A stretch of DNA of 64,000 nt from Rana temporaria (Eukaryota; Chordata; Amphibia; Anura; Ranidae). Below the pieces are notes generated by a model. That model did not search any database, had not been told where the DNA came from, and saw only the letters and a program-made list of their open reading frames with translations. The stretch lies in contig NC_053494.1 in assembly GCF_905171775.1 (NCBI RefSeq), forward strand, positions 122,653,028 to 122,717,027, in the 5' to 3' direction. Shown here piece after piece: positions 33,930-44,914 of the stretch (its first letter is position 1; each line of letters opens with the position of its first letter). Position numbers and translations under genes: made by a program.

Positions 33930-34098
33930 TAGAGCTAATATGAAACAAAGCTGATGCAGCTCCGCATTGAACTCAATCAGCTTCCAGGTTTTTTTTTTTG
34001 TTAAAGCTTAATTGAACAAGCTGAATTTAGCAGCTGATTGGCTGCCATGCACAGCTGCACCATATTTTGCACTCTCCAGTTTTAGCAAATCAATCACA
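33930..34098. repeat. Diverged repeat end related to 1-53
   Basis: TTTTGCACTCTCCAGTTTTA, GCAAATCAAT near the end resembles the terminus at 1-53. GAACTCAATCAGCTTCC and TTGAACAAGCTGAA lie upstream. Confidence 0.45.
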
Positions 34099-34945
34099 AA
34101 GTGCTTTAGCAAACCAAATGTCATCCATGTGAATCTACACCTACATTGATGTATTTTTTTATTTTTTTTTACAGTTTAATTTTTTCCAGTCAAACATTTC
34201 CACTTATTATTAGAGCTGTAAACACAAGAATATTCTTTACATAAATAATCTTGCTAAATTCTGTTAGCAACCCTCAGTTTGATTTTTGAGATAAATAAAA
34301 AATACAGAATGAAACACTCTTCTAAATTCCGATTAAAAATAACAACTCTATTCTCTTAGAACTCTGGCAAGATCACAGATGCTGTTTACTAGTTTTGCAT
34401 TCTAGCTGTAAGAAATGTACTGAAACGAGTATGAAACAGACAGCAAGAACATGCTATTTTGCAGAACACTTTTAATTTAAACTAAAACTAATTTCAGATC
34501 ACATTAGTGAGTTTCTAACATTTCTAAGTGCCGTTAATTTATAGTTATTTCAGGAGACTGTGCTAAACAGTCAGTGAATAATTGTACGGAGAAATCCTTT
34601 AGTGCTGCGAAGTGCTGTGTTCACCCTGAAGTACATTTTTGCTGGTTTGTTCTGTTTATTTTACCTGTTAGTGAGAGGCTTTTTTATGTTATTCCTTTCC
34701 TGCTGCAATTACATTTCTCTTGGCATTTCAGCAGATTATTCTCTGAGTTGATTTCTTTACTGGTCACATGCTCCCCCTAATGGACATTTACTTGTATTAC
34801 ACCTACAGATAGAAGTAGCTAGACAGCCACTGACTGAGCTTATCATAGATATCTCCGTAAGGAAGACACACGGATAGAACTCTTTCAACCCATTATTGAA
34901 AATTATAATTTTATGCTACATATTATTAATTATTGTGAAAAAAAA
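34099..34945. other. Low-repeat stretch, possible conserved non-coding element
   Basis: 34220-34680 is complex, AT-rich and free of repeats, with TTTAATTTAAACT, TCTGTTAGCAACC and GCTGTAAGAAATGTACTGAA. No open frame or splice-bounded exon is convincing. Confidence 0.35.
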
Positions 34946-34946
34946 A

Positions 34947-34948
<2 letters not shown>

Positions 34949-34991
<43 letters not shown>

Positions 34992-35012
34992 TAGATAGAT
35001 AGATAGATATAT
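34949..35012. repeat. (TA)n then (GATA)n microsatellite
   Basis: About 20 TA dinucleotides are followed by five GATA units. Confidence 0.95.
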
Positions 35013-35149
35013 AGATATATATAGCACTGCACAAAGAGCAGGCTCATCTGAGGACAGGCCTTTCCACCTTACAAGTACAGCAGAACATCAGAAGACACTT
35101 TTACAAGGCAGCTGAAGACTTCTTGCATGTGTCTGCACCAAGAATTTTT

Positions 35150-35154
<5 letters not shown>

Positions 35155-35229
<75 letters not shown>
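35155..35229. repeat. (TA)n microsatellite
   Basis: About 35 uninterrupted TA units. Confidence 0.97.
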
Positions 35230-35231
<2 letters not shown>

Positions 35232-35271
35232 GTGTGTGTGGTATATACAGTATATATATTTTTGTATATAT

Positions 35272-35385
35272 TGTTTAAAAGAGTTGGTTTTAACCACACA
35301 TTCATTCATAAGAAATCTATAAAAGAGAATACTTTGCCCTTCTTTCTAAAGGAGATTTGCATTAAAAGAAGTAGATGGTTTTATA
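35272..35385 (-). repeat. Dispersed repeat matching 48936-49036 in inverse orientation
   Basis: The complement reads ACTTCTTTTAATGCAAATCT, then ATAGATTTCTTATGAATGAA and TGTGTGGTTAAAACCAAC, nearly identical to 48944-49030. The family is unassigned; it lies between two (TA)n tracts here. Confidence 0.8.
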
Positions 35386-35402
35386 ATATCTAAATATTAT
35401 AC

Positions 35403-35403
35403 A

Positions 35404-35477
<74 letters not shown>
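35403..35477. repeat. (TA)n microsatellite, left part, hit by a hAT insertion
   Basis: About 35 TA units ending ATATATTT, where the hAT element begins. Confidence 0.95.
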
Positions 35478-35478
<1 letters not shown>

Positions 35479-36264
35479 AGGGCTGGGGAAATTAAAGATT
35501 AATTCCTCGATTAATCTTTAATTTTTTTGATCGATCAAAATTATTGACGTCACCGGACAGCCTGGACAGTGAGACTTACCCTGCTGGATGCGAGCAAACT
35601 GCACCCATTGGATTGAGATACCTTTGCATCTGTGGAGCAGGAGGATGCATCAGGCTCCATCAGGGGAAGGGAGCAAAAATAACCATAGTTTTCCTGTCCT
35701 AAGCAGTTTTGTGCAGACAATTCTTTGTGTATAGGCAACATCTGTTCCGTGCGAAAGACTGTTCAGTTCTTCAGGGTATATTGTCAATAAAATGCGATCA
35801 TGTCTGCTTCCAGAAAATGTAAACACTCAGGTATGTCTGTGTGACTGGCTAAAGTGATGCCTACTTGCCTACTATAAAGTGACTGACAGGCAATATACTA
35901 GATACGTTTTATAATTAAAGTTAAATTAACTTTTTCTTGTGAAAAAAAAGTTAAAATAACTTTATACGTTTTTCTTAAAGTTTAATAAGAAAAAATTACT
36001 TACTTCAGTGCTACAGTTTGAATTTAAAACATATTTGTGTGAACTGTGAAGTTAAGTCATGGATTGTGGAAACTAACTAGTGTCGGGTGATTGTATATAG
36101 TGTATACCACATTTACCACTGACTAATGTAGAGTTGCAATGCAAGGAGATCAGCTAAAAGTAGTTGGATCTGTAAGTGCATTATAATTAATCGAAATTAG
36201 TCGATTAATCGATTAAAAAAAAACGATTAATCGAACACGAAAATTGGAATCAGTAACAGTCCTA
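35478..36264. mobile_element. hAT element inserted in a (TA)n tract
   Basis: Ends TAGGGCTGGGGAAATTAAAG and GGAATCAGTAACAGTCCTA. Subterminal regions carry the ATTAATC / GATTAAT motifs (CTCGATTAATCTTTAA and GTCGATTAATCGATT). Flanks ATATATTT and ATATATAT fit an 8-bp duplication but are uninformative in a TA tract. Confidence 0.75.
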
Positions 36265-36305
36265 ATATATATATACATATAAGAAGAAATATATAATACA
36301 ATATA

Positions 36306-36362
<57 letters not shown>
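36265..36362. repeat. (TA)n microsatellite, right part
   Basis: TA-rich sequence right of the hAT element, becoming about 30 pure TA units from 36302, then (TTTG)n-like sequence to 36390. Confidence 0.93.
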
Positions 36363-36419
36363 TTGTTTGTTTGTTTTTTTGTTTGTTTTGGGGTTTTTTT
36401 CTACGTGCAACCCACCACA

Positions 36420-37740
36420 TGTGTACTGATCTTTTCTATTTAATGTTGTTCATCCTTGTAATTTTATAGTATTATCGATAAATAGATAAAAATGGGGGGG
36501 GGGGTGGGGGATTCATTTGGTTTCAAAAAACAGATCTGTTATTTTCCTTTTTTTTTTGGATGGGGGGAATTTATGGGTGTATGTGCACTTCCTACAATCT
36601 GTCGAAAAATAATTAATGTTTTATTTCATTTGTCTCCAGTTAGTCTTGGTGCTTTATTATCTATATTACTATTTATTCATATAACTGTTTCAGATCATTA
36701 CTTTTTCTAGTACAGAAAATGTGCAATAAACATTATCGATAGGTAATGAAAACGACACCCAGCCCAGCTTCAATAGGTGGTGGAGGAAAAAGGTAAACGA
36801 ATTTGCATTCATTGATGCACAAGTGAAAGGGATCTGTGCACAAAATAAATGGCAAAGAAGGCGCATTCACTAAGGTCTAAAACACATCGGTCTACATGGA
36901 GTACACAGACATGAACACTGTACAAAGGAAAACTATGTCAGGAAAAACTAAGTGCTTTCTCCTTACAGCAGCTTGCTAAGTGGGGGATATTCTTTTAGCT
37001 GGCGCTTCCATTGCCTTTCTCTGTAGACAATTATCAAAAAAAAAGCCTGTTAAACACACACTGTTGCTTGACTGGCAGCTAAGCAAACGGAGTGGGAGTG
37101 AAAATTAGGCAGGTTTGAAAACTAATGACTTCAGTGGGTGTAAAGGCACCCATTCCTCCGGGGTCTTCAATGCTACAAGGCCAGGAAAGGACATTCTTTT
37201 TTTCTTGTACTTAATGCTTTTTCTTAATGTCACAGTTAAATTAGTGGCAATTTCTGGAATAGGCCTCTCACATCTTGGATTTTTCTTTTTCTTTTTTTTC
37301 TTTGTAGCAGCATTTCAGCATTGTTTAAAGCTTGCCAAGAAATGGTCAGATAGAGAAAAACCTACAAATCTGAAGTAACACAGTAGCATACAAAAAGAGA
37401 TGGGTGAATTGAACAGACAAATGAATGTTTGAATCTTATTTCCACCATATGCTGATTAAGTTTCTATTATAGGCGAAAGTGAATTTGTTCTTTGCAAATG
37501 ATTACAATTTTCTTGTATTGTTTTTTACTAATAAAATGAAAATGGTCAACTGTAGCGGGCGTCTGTTGTCTAGGGCGTTCCAATTATTTTTCATTGTTAC
37601 AAATTTTAGGAGATATAAAAAAAAGCCATCCTAGATAATTATCTGTTGTTAAAGATCTATAGCAGCATTAACTAAAGAAAATCACTCAGGATAGAATGAA
37701 AGCTTTCTTTTGTTAACTTGTTTTTAAAGATGCGCTCTTC
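36420..37740. other. Low-repeat stretch, candidate conserved non-coding DNA
   Basis: Includes a short G run (36494-36510). 37430-37720 is complex and contains TTCTTTGCAAATGATTACAA, which has an octamer-like TTTGCAAAT. No gene is supported. Confidence 0.35.
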
Positions 37741-37754
37741 AGGACTGTGATTCT

Positions 37755-38037
37755 TATCCACGGGTATGCGCACAGGGTGTGCTGGGTGTGCCTGGGCACA
37801 CCTTAATCACCCTGTGTGGTGCATATTCCCCCTGATCACCAAACCTAATAGGGCTCCTAAACAAATTGTAAAAAAAAAAAAAATTGTAAAAAGTAATAAA
37901 AAATAAAAACTACTGACACCATTCACTGCCTTACTGACACTAATGTCTGCCCTACTGACACCATATATTGCTCTACTGACATTGTCAGTATATATACACA
38001 TTCATACACACGCTTTGTGGTGCACGTATTCTTATCC
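37755..38037. repeat. GGGTGTGCCTGGGCACACC element with short CTACTGACA minisatellite
   Basis: Opens with GGTGTGCCTGGGCACACC, a palindrome also at 62175-62205, continues with CTAATAGGGCTCCTAAA and ends in a few CTACTGACACCAT units (37905-37990). The same order of parts occurs at 62130-63800. Confidence 0.75.
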
Positions 38038-38041
38038 TTAA

Positions 38042-39216
38042 AGGGTCACTAAAGGAAAAAAATTGTTTAGCTGAAATGACTGTTGCCGCAGGAACGTAGT
38101 TCCTGCGGCGGCGTCGCATAAGCCATTTACACTACGCCGCCCCAACTTACAGGAGCAAGTGCTGTATTCCCCAAACACTTGCTCCGTAGTTTGGGGCGGC
38201 GTAGTGTAATTGGCCCGGCGTATCCCCGTGTAATTCCAAGGGGGCGGCTTGTATTTAAATTAAGCGCGCCCCCGTGCCGTTCGAACTGCGCATGCGCCGG
38301 GCTTAAAATAGCCCAGTGCGCATGCTTCAGTTCTCGACGGAAAACGTCAATGACGCCGATGTGTGCGTCATTGACGTAAAGTGGTATTCAAGAACGACTT
38401 AGTAAAACGACGTACCCGACGGGAAAAGACGACGCGGACCCGACGCCATACTTAACATGGCAAATGTGGGACTGGCGTAAGGTTACCCCTCATATAGCAG
38501 GGTTAACCTTACGCTTACGCAAACGACGTAAGCGACGGTTATGCAACGCGATTTCGTTCGGGAATCGGCGTATCAGGCTCATTTGCATAAACAAATGAGA
38601 CCTGAACGTAAACGCCATCTAGTGGCCGGCGGCCAATTAAATTTTGGATCCGACAGTGTAAGTGACTTACACTAGTCGGATCCTAGCCTAAATCCGGCGT
38701 ATCTTGTTTTGTGAATACAAAACAATGATACGCTAGCGGGAAATTCGATTTACGCCGGTGTATCAGTAGATACACCGGCGTAACTTGTTTGAGAATATGA
38801 CCCATAATAGTTAACTGATTTCTTTTAAAAATTATTAAAAATAGATAAAAAAACAATCATATAATGTACCTACTGTTTAGTTTAGTTGTTGCTGTTGTTT
38901 GCTGGTTCTCTGATGTACAGAGAGCCAATAGAGGGCAGTGAGCCAATAGAGGGCAGTGATACTTTGTCTAAAACTCCTCAGCACCAATCCAGTTTTGTTT
39001 TACACACAGTAATCACACCTCCTTGATTAGTCACCACAGTGAGAAATCTCCCAGTACTGTGATGATCAGGAAACAGACAACCAGGAAGTGTCCAGAACAG
39101 AGAGGATTTACAGCAACATCAAAGCAAAAACGAAAAATGAGGACATGAAACCAAGACTGCAGTAAGGTAAAGGAAGCTATTTAGCTAAAAAAAAAAAAAA
39201 ATCCTTTAGTGACCCT
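38042..39216. mobile_element. T2/Kolobok-like MITE with TTAA TSD and nested GGGCC MITE
   Basis: TTAA at 38038-38041 and 39217-39220. Ends AGGGTCACTAAAGGA and TCCTTTAGTGACCCT are perfect inverse repeats of 15 bp. Nested element at 38078-38803; the rest of the interior includes a 17-bp duplication, GAGCCAATAGAGGGCAG (38922 and 38939). Confidence 0.9.
38078..38803. mobile_element. GGGCC-family MITE 7, left terminus missing
   Basis: The right end GAGAATATGACCC is a family terminus. The interior (CCGCAGGAACGTAGTTCCTG, CTGCGCATGCGCCGGG, TTTACGCCGGTGTATC) matches copies 3 to 6. The left GGGYC terminus is absent, about 20 bp short. Confidence 0.8.
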
Positions 39217-39232
39217 TTAATTCCCTACTTAA

Positions 39233-39575
39233 AGGGGTTGTAAAGGTTCGTCTTTTATTTTTTTATTTTTATTGGTTCCTTTAAGCTAGTGCATTGTTGG
39301 TTCACTAACCTTTTCTTTCGATTTCCCTTCTAAATGCTTTTTTTCTTTGTTTGAATTTCTCACTTCCTGTTTGTCCTCAGTAGGCTTTCCACCATCATCC
39401 GAGCGGTGGAAAGTCATTTAGAACAGGAGAAACTGGAAGTGAGAAATTCAGACAAAGAAAACAAAGAAAAAAAAACATTTAGAAGGGAAATTGAAGAAAA
39501 AGGTAAGTGAACCAACAATGCACTAGCTTAAAGCAACATATTTAGAAAATAAAAAACCAAACCTTTACAACCCCT
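39233..39575. mobile_element. T2/Kolobok-like foldback MITE with TTAA TSD
   Basis: TTAA at 39229-39232 and 39576-39579. Ends AGGGGTTGTAAAGGTTCG and AACCTTTACAACCCCT. Arms are inverted (GCTAGTGCATTGTTGGTTCA / inverse). A near-identical copy is at 49290-49646. Only eight bases separate it from the preceding T2-like element's TTAA. Confidence 0.93.
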
Positions 39576-39608
39576 TTAACTGAGCACCAACCTGTATGTG
39601 CATACTAT

Positions 39609-39880
39609 GGGGTTGATTTACTAAAGGGAAATAGACTTTGCACTTTGGAAAGTGAAGTTGCCCTCTGCAAGTGCAGTTGCTCCAGAGCTTAGTAAATGAG
39701 GTAAGGCTTTGCTTTGCAAAGAGTACCCAATCACGTGCAAGGAATATAAAAGAAAACAGCATTTTTCCTTGCACATGATTGGATGATGGAAGTCAGCAGA
39801 GCTTTTGCTCATTTACTAAGCTCTGAAGCAACTGCCCTTTGCAAAGTGCACAGTCTTTTTGCCTTTAGTAAATCAACCCC
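39609..39880. mobile_element. TTGATTTAC-family MITE, complete
   Basis: Ends GGGGTTGATTTACTAAAGGG and CCTTTAGTAAATCAACCCC. Arms are inverted (AGACTTTGCACTTTG / CAAAGTGCACAGTCT). No clean duplication flanks it. Confidence 0.85.
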
Positions 39881-39987
39881 AGTGTTTTCCAATATCTGAA
39901 ATGTACAGTAAAACCTTGGTTTGAGAGTAACTTGGTTTGAGAGCATTTTGCAAGACAAGCAAAATATTTTAATACATTTTGCCTTAA

Positions 39988-41349
39988 AGTGGATGTAAAC
40001 CCGATTTTTTTTTTTTTTTATGTTACAATGTAGGGTATAAGATTTCCTATCATCTGTGCCCAGTCTTGCCACACAGAGTTAATACAGCTCTGAGCAATCC
40101 TCTTTTATTGTTCAGTGAAATAAAACGGACTTACAGAGAAAAACCTTAGTCTGTTCCGCCCCCTGGCTGTGAGTGACAGGTTATGTACATATCTCATGCA
40201 CTAGCCTGAGATAGAGGCTAATCCTGTGTATAAAATTCACAATTCACATCCCACATCCCTCTCCCCTCCTCTCCTCTCACCCTTCCAGCTCTCCCAGGAT
40301 TGGCTGCATTTGCTGTGTTTTGACTGGATGTTTCTCATCATGGGGTGTGATCCACAGTTCAGTGTGACGAGGAAATGTATGTATAGTGCAGTTAAAACAC
40401 TGAACAGAAAGCAGAATATACACAGACAAGTGATCTGATTTAGGTTAGATGTATCTAGTGAGAGCTGGGCAGAGGAGAAGCTCGAGTGATCTGCTTGTTA
40501 TTTTGCGATGTGTGTGTCTGAGGTCACCTGATCACAGTTGCAACATCAGGTTATTTACATATCTCATGCACTAGCCTGGAGACAGGCATTATTTTTTAAT
40601 TCCCACCCCACTCCTTTTCTGAAGTCATGTGGTTATTTTCTGGATTTTGACTGGATGTTAGCGATCATAGCAGAATTTAGTGTAATGCCGCGTACACACC
40701 AACACTTTATGTGATGAAAAAAAAAACGACGTTCTCTAAAACATCAATTTAAATGACCGTGTGTGGGGGAAAACGTCGTTTTATGTCTTGTGAAAAACGA
40801 CAAAAAAGAATTGAAGCATGCTTCAATTTTTTGTGTCGTTTTTTAAAACGTCAATTTTTGATTCACAAAAAATCAACGTGTGTAGCAAAAAACGACGTTT
40901 AAAACGACGTTTTTAAACCCGCGCATGCCCAGAAGCTAGTTATGAAGCGAGCTTCAATGGAAAAAAGTGGTGAACGTAACCTCGCTTTGCTAGAGCATTG
41001 TGAAAAAACGATGGTGTGTAGGCAACGTCGTTTTTGAAAATTGAAGTTTCAAAAACGTCGTTTTTTACTTCACAAAAAATGACGTTTTTTTTCATCACAC
41101 AAAGTGATGGTCTTGTACGCGGCATTAGGAATACACAAGAGAAAATGCACGTTGACAAGGGGAGTGTAGAGGAGGGCGGGGAGTCTACTGACAACAGACC
41201 CACCCACACAATCTGCAGTTTTTCGGGTCTCATAACAGACAGAGGGGAAACATTTGACAGGTAAGGATACATGCAGGAGGCATCTATATCCTTATAGATC
41301 AGCACTATGGCAGTAGTTTAGAAAGGATGAGAGTGAGTTTACATCCACT
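39988..41349. mobile_element. T2-like element with TTAA TSD, nested, itself hit by MITE I
   Basis: TTAA at 39984-39987 and 41350-41353. Ends AGTGGATGTAAACCCGA and GTTTACATCCACT. Removing it rejoins GCCTTAATATACAAGCG of the host. Two ACATATCTCATGCACTAGCC copies (40188 and 40556) mark an internal duplication. Confidence 0.9.
40686..41124. mobile_element. MITE I, GTACACACG-terminus family
   Basis: Ends TGCCGCGTACACACCAACAC and GTACGCGGCA; flanks TAA (40683-40685) and TTA (41125-41127). The hairpin arms are AAACGACGTTTT-rich, as in B. Centre: GCATGCCCAGAAGCTAGTTA. Confidence 0.86.
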
Positions 41350-41428
41350 TTAATATACAAGCGATTTCTTGATATAAGAGTAGCGCCATGTCACAATTGA
41401 GTATAAAAAAGAAGAGCGGAGACTCAAA

Positions 41429-42118
41429 GGGCCAGATTCACAAAAGACATACGATGGCATATCTCCTGATACGCCGTCGTGTCTCTGTTTTAGGGCCGTT
41501 CTAACTATGCGACTGATTCATAGAATCAGTTACGCATAGCTAGCCCTAAGATCCGACAGGTGTAATTGAATTACACCGTCGGATCCTAGGATGCAATACT
41601 TCGGCCGCCGCTGGGGGGAGTTTGCGTCGTAAACCAGCGTCGGGTATGCAAATTAGCAGTTACGGCGAGCCACAAAGGTTTTTCCAGTCGTTACGTCGTC
41701 GCAAGTTTTAGATTCCCGTCGCAAAGATAGGGGTACTTTAACATGGTGTAAAATTACTCCACCATGTTAAAGTATGCCCGTCTTTCCTGCGTCGCTTTTG
41801 AATTTTTTTGTTTTCCCGGCGTAAGTACGTTACGCATGTCGCGATTCTCAACACGTCTGCGCGTCGTAATTTCGCACAAAGCACGTCGGTAAATTTGCAA
41901 ACGGAGCATGCGCAGTACGTCCGGTGCGGCAGCGTGCCTAATTTAGATGGTACCCGCCCCATTAGAATTGGGCCGCCTTGCGCCGGACGTGTTTACGATA
42001 CACCGCTGCAAGTTTACAGGTAAGTGCTTTGTGGATCGGGCACTTAGACTGAAAACTTGCGGCGGTGTAACGTAAACGGGTTACGTTACGCTGCGCCGCA
42101 GGTACGAGAATCTGGCCC
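41429..42118. mobile_element. GGGCC-family MITE 5, perfect AAA TSD, nested
   Basis: Ends GGGCCAGATTCACAAAAG and GAGAATCTGGCCC; AAA on both sides (41426-41428, 42119-42121). Interior: CGACAGGTGTAATTGAATTA and GAGCATGCGCAGTACGTCC. Confidence 0.88.
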
Positions 42119-42182
42119 AAAGTGTAAAAATATGGTTACATTTAATGAAGGTACAACATTTAGCAACTTATTGCTACACTTA

Positions 42183-42316
42183 GGCCCCTTTCACACTGGG
42201 GTGGGAGGCACGGTATATAGCCGCTAGAAATAGCGGCGCTATACCGTCAGATTTGCCGCGGGATTCGGCCGCTACCGGTGCGGTATTAACCTCCGCTAGC
42301 GGCCGATAAAGGTCTT
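42183..42316. mobile_element. Fragment of a TTTCACACTG-terminus MITE, nested
   Basis: GGCCCCTTTCACACTGGGGT after TTA, then CGGTATATAGCCGCTAG / inverse. The right terminus is absent and the host sequence resumes around AGAGGTGCCTCTC. Confidence 0.6.
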
Positions 42317-42437
42317 TTAGAGGTGCCTCTCTTCTCTTTTTACACCCTGTAAAAAAAAATGCTTTGATATACAAGTGCTTTGAATTACAAGCATGTTTCT
42401 GGGTGGAATTATGCTCGCAAACCAAGGTTTTACGGTA

Positions 42438-42593
42438 CATGCTTTCTCCATGTCTTCCAATCTGTGGCCATGTTGGAAGAGGTAAGGATATTTTTTCTTC
42501 AGCTTTACTCTGGACTTCTACAGTAAAAAAGAGATTATGGGTACAAAATCACTGAATATAATTTTTACAATACTGTGTTACAATAACACACAT
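42438..42593. other. Short unassigned spacer
   Basis: No feature recognised. Confidence 0.3.
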
Positions 42594-42596
42594 TAT

Positions 42597-43265
42597 GGGC
42601 CAGATTCTCGTATCCTGGCGTAAAACTATGCGGGCGTAACGTATCTCGTTTCCGCTACGCGGCCGCAAGTTTTACGGGCAAGTGCTTGATTCACAAAGCA
42701 CTTGCCTGTAAAGTTGCGGCGGCGTAGCGTAAATCCTCTGGCGCAAGCCCGCCTAATTCAAATGATCCAGGTAGGGGGTGTGGATCATTTAAATTAGGCG
42801 CGTTCCCGCGCCGATCGTACTGCGCATGCGCCGTCCCTAAAATTTCCCGATGTGCATAGCGCTAAATGACGTCGCAAGGACGACTTACACAAACGACGTA
42901 CATTTTTAAATTTCGACGCGGGAACGACGTATACTTAACATTGGTTGCCCCTCATAAAGCAGGGGCAACTTTACGTGTCGCAAATGCTACGGAAACGTCG
43001 TAAATTCACTGCGTGGACCGCGCGTACGTTCGGGAATCTCGCGTAAATAGCTAATTTGCATAGACGACGGGGAAAACAACGTCGGCGACACCTAGCGGCG
43101 GGAAAAAAATTGCATCTAAGATCTGACAGCGTAAGAGCCTCATGCCTGTCAGATCTAATGGATATCTATGCGTAACTGATTCTAAGAATCAATCGCATAG
43201 ATACGCCGGGCCAGATTAGGACTTACGACGCGGTCAACGGCGTAAGCCCTTTGAGAATCTGGCCC
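42597..43265. mobile_element. GGGCC-family MITE 6
   Basis: Ends GGGCCAGATTCTCGTATCC and TTTGAGAATCTGGCCC; flanks TAT and TTA (imperfect). It contains CTGCGCATGCGCCGTCC. A segment ATTTAAATTAGGCGCG is shared with copy 4. Confidence 0.88.
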
Positions 43266-44019
43266 TTAATGCGCCCAATAAGGTACAGGGAGGTATAAAA
43301 CAAACATAAGTTTTCACAAAACTCCATTGGGTAAGTGAACACAGACTAGGCTGAAGACAGGGCCGGCGCTAGGCATAGGCAAGTCAGGCGGCTGCCTAGA
43401 GCGCCAGGGTAGGGGGAGCGGCAAAATCCAGATCCCCAGCCACTCGCTGGGGATTCGGATCAATAAAATACCTCCTGGACCGGAATTTTTAAAAAACATG
43501 CCTTATGGCGCCAGCCGCCAGGCTAGGGGGCGGTTTGCGCCTGTGGAGATACCACCTTCACCACGCCATCCCCAGCCCGCAATGCCATCCCCAGCCCGCA
43601 GCGCCGTTGCCTGATGCCATGGCTGAGACACAGAGCCGAGCTGGAGCTGAGCACAGTCCGGACAACAGGCAGTACACAGGAGGAGCGCACAGGCGGACAG
43701 CGGCCACTGGTGGCAGCAGAGAGCTCCCTGCAAACTTCATGACACGAAAATGATGGCAGGGTGGGTGCGATGGAAGCCCTGCATGCAAGCCCGGGCCCCC
43801 CATGCGACGTCCGATCTCTCATACCCCCCTCCCGGCCGCCCGGGGATCCGCCGCGAGAGGAGTAGACAGACGGGCAGCAGCGCCGCCTCCCCCCAGAAAA
43901 GCCCCCACCGCCGCCGGCTCAGGTACACAGTGGAAGCACAGGCAGGACGCTCAGTGCTGCAGCCTGTCACAAGAAATAAAAAAAATTTACTCTGCTATCA
44001 AGTTTACATTGCACTGTGT

Positions 44020-44720
44020 ACAGAGTGGGAACGTGTGTGTGTGGGGGGGGGGGTGTACAGAGTGGGACCTGGTGTGTGGGGGGGGTGGACAGATGTATGT
44101 GTGGGGGGGACAGAGTGGGAACTGGTGTGTGGGGGGGGGGCAAATGTGTGTGTGTGGGGGGTACAGAGTGGGAACTGTTGTGGGGGGGGGACAGATGTGC
44201 AGGGGGGGACAGAGTGGGAACTGGTGTGGGGGGGCAGATGTGCAGGGGGTACAGAGTGGGAACTGGTGTGGGGGGGCAGATGTGCAGGGGGGTACAGAGT
44301 GGTAACTGGTGTGGGGGGGAGACAGGTGTGTGTGTGTGTGCGCGTGTAGGGGGGTACAGAGTGGGGACTGGTGTGTGGGGGGGACAGATGTGTGTAGGGG
44401 GGGTATAAAGTGGGTACTGGAGGGACAGAGTGGGAAATGGTGGGGGGGGGGCAGATGTGTGGGGGAAACACATGTGCAGGGAGCTACAGAGTGGGAACTG
44501 GTGTGTATGTGGGGGGGTCAAATGTGCAGGGGAGTACGGAGGGGGAACAGATGTGTGTGTGTTGGGGGGGGGGTTACAGAGAGGAACTGATTGGGTGGGG
44601 GAAGGAACAGATGTGCAGGGGGTACATACAGGAACTGATGTGTGTGTGGGGGGGGGTTAAGGGGAACAAAGGTGGGGGGGTGCAGAGGGGAACAGGTGTT
44701 CAGGATGATACAGTGATGGG
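44020..44720. repeat. G-rich minisatellite with G-quadruplex potential
   Basis: About 14 units of GTACAGAGTGGGAACTGGTG followed by TGGGGGGG(G)CAGATGTGT, unit roughly 40-55 bp, with G runs of 5 to 10. Long open frames on both strands (up to 199 codons) come from the array. Confidence 0.93.
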
Positions 44721-44914
44721 GTGATCTGAGGTGTAAAGGTGGTAGAATTGTGGTGATCTGAGACCTAAAAATACAGGAATTGGGGTAATTTGAGGTGTGA
44801 AGGTTCAAATCCAGTTTTGTAAAAAAAATAAAAAAATAAATGCAGATCCCTTTGCAGGTCAAAAAATTAGCATTTTTTATTGTTTTTACTAGGAGCGTAG
44901 CATTGTCAGTGTAT

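Larger units (their letters stand above)
39906..42435. mobile_element. TA-flanked mariner-type MITE, copy 2, with nested stack
   Basis: TA at 39904-39905 and 42436-42437; ends CAGTAAAACCTTGGTTTGAG and CTCGCAAACCAAGGTTTTAC followed by GG. Joined outer pieces read as in copy 1 (TATACAAGCGAT, TTTAATGAAGGTACAACA). Insertions are at 39988-41349, 41429-42118 and about 42183-42316. Confidence 0.87.

Noticed and set aside
35127..35393. Frame encoding an Ile/Tyr repeat
   Set aside because: Translation of a (TA)n microsatellite.
43500..43980. Possible CpG-island promoter
   Set aside because: It is the left interior of a hAT element with a perfect duplication; no transcript evidence or core promoter motif.
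43750..44521. Long open frames on both strands (up to 199 and 184 codons)
   Set aside because: They lie in a G-rich tandem array and translate to repetitive Gly/Trp/Cys or Pro/His/Thr peptides.
44800..44813. GGTTCAAATCC resembling an RNA polymerase III B box
   Set aside because: No A box at the right distance upstream and no tRNA fold; it lies within a hAT element.
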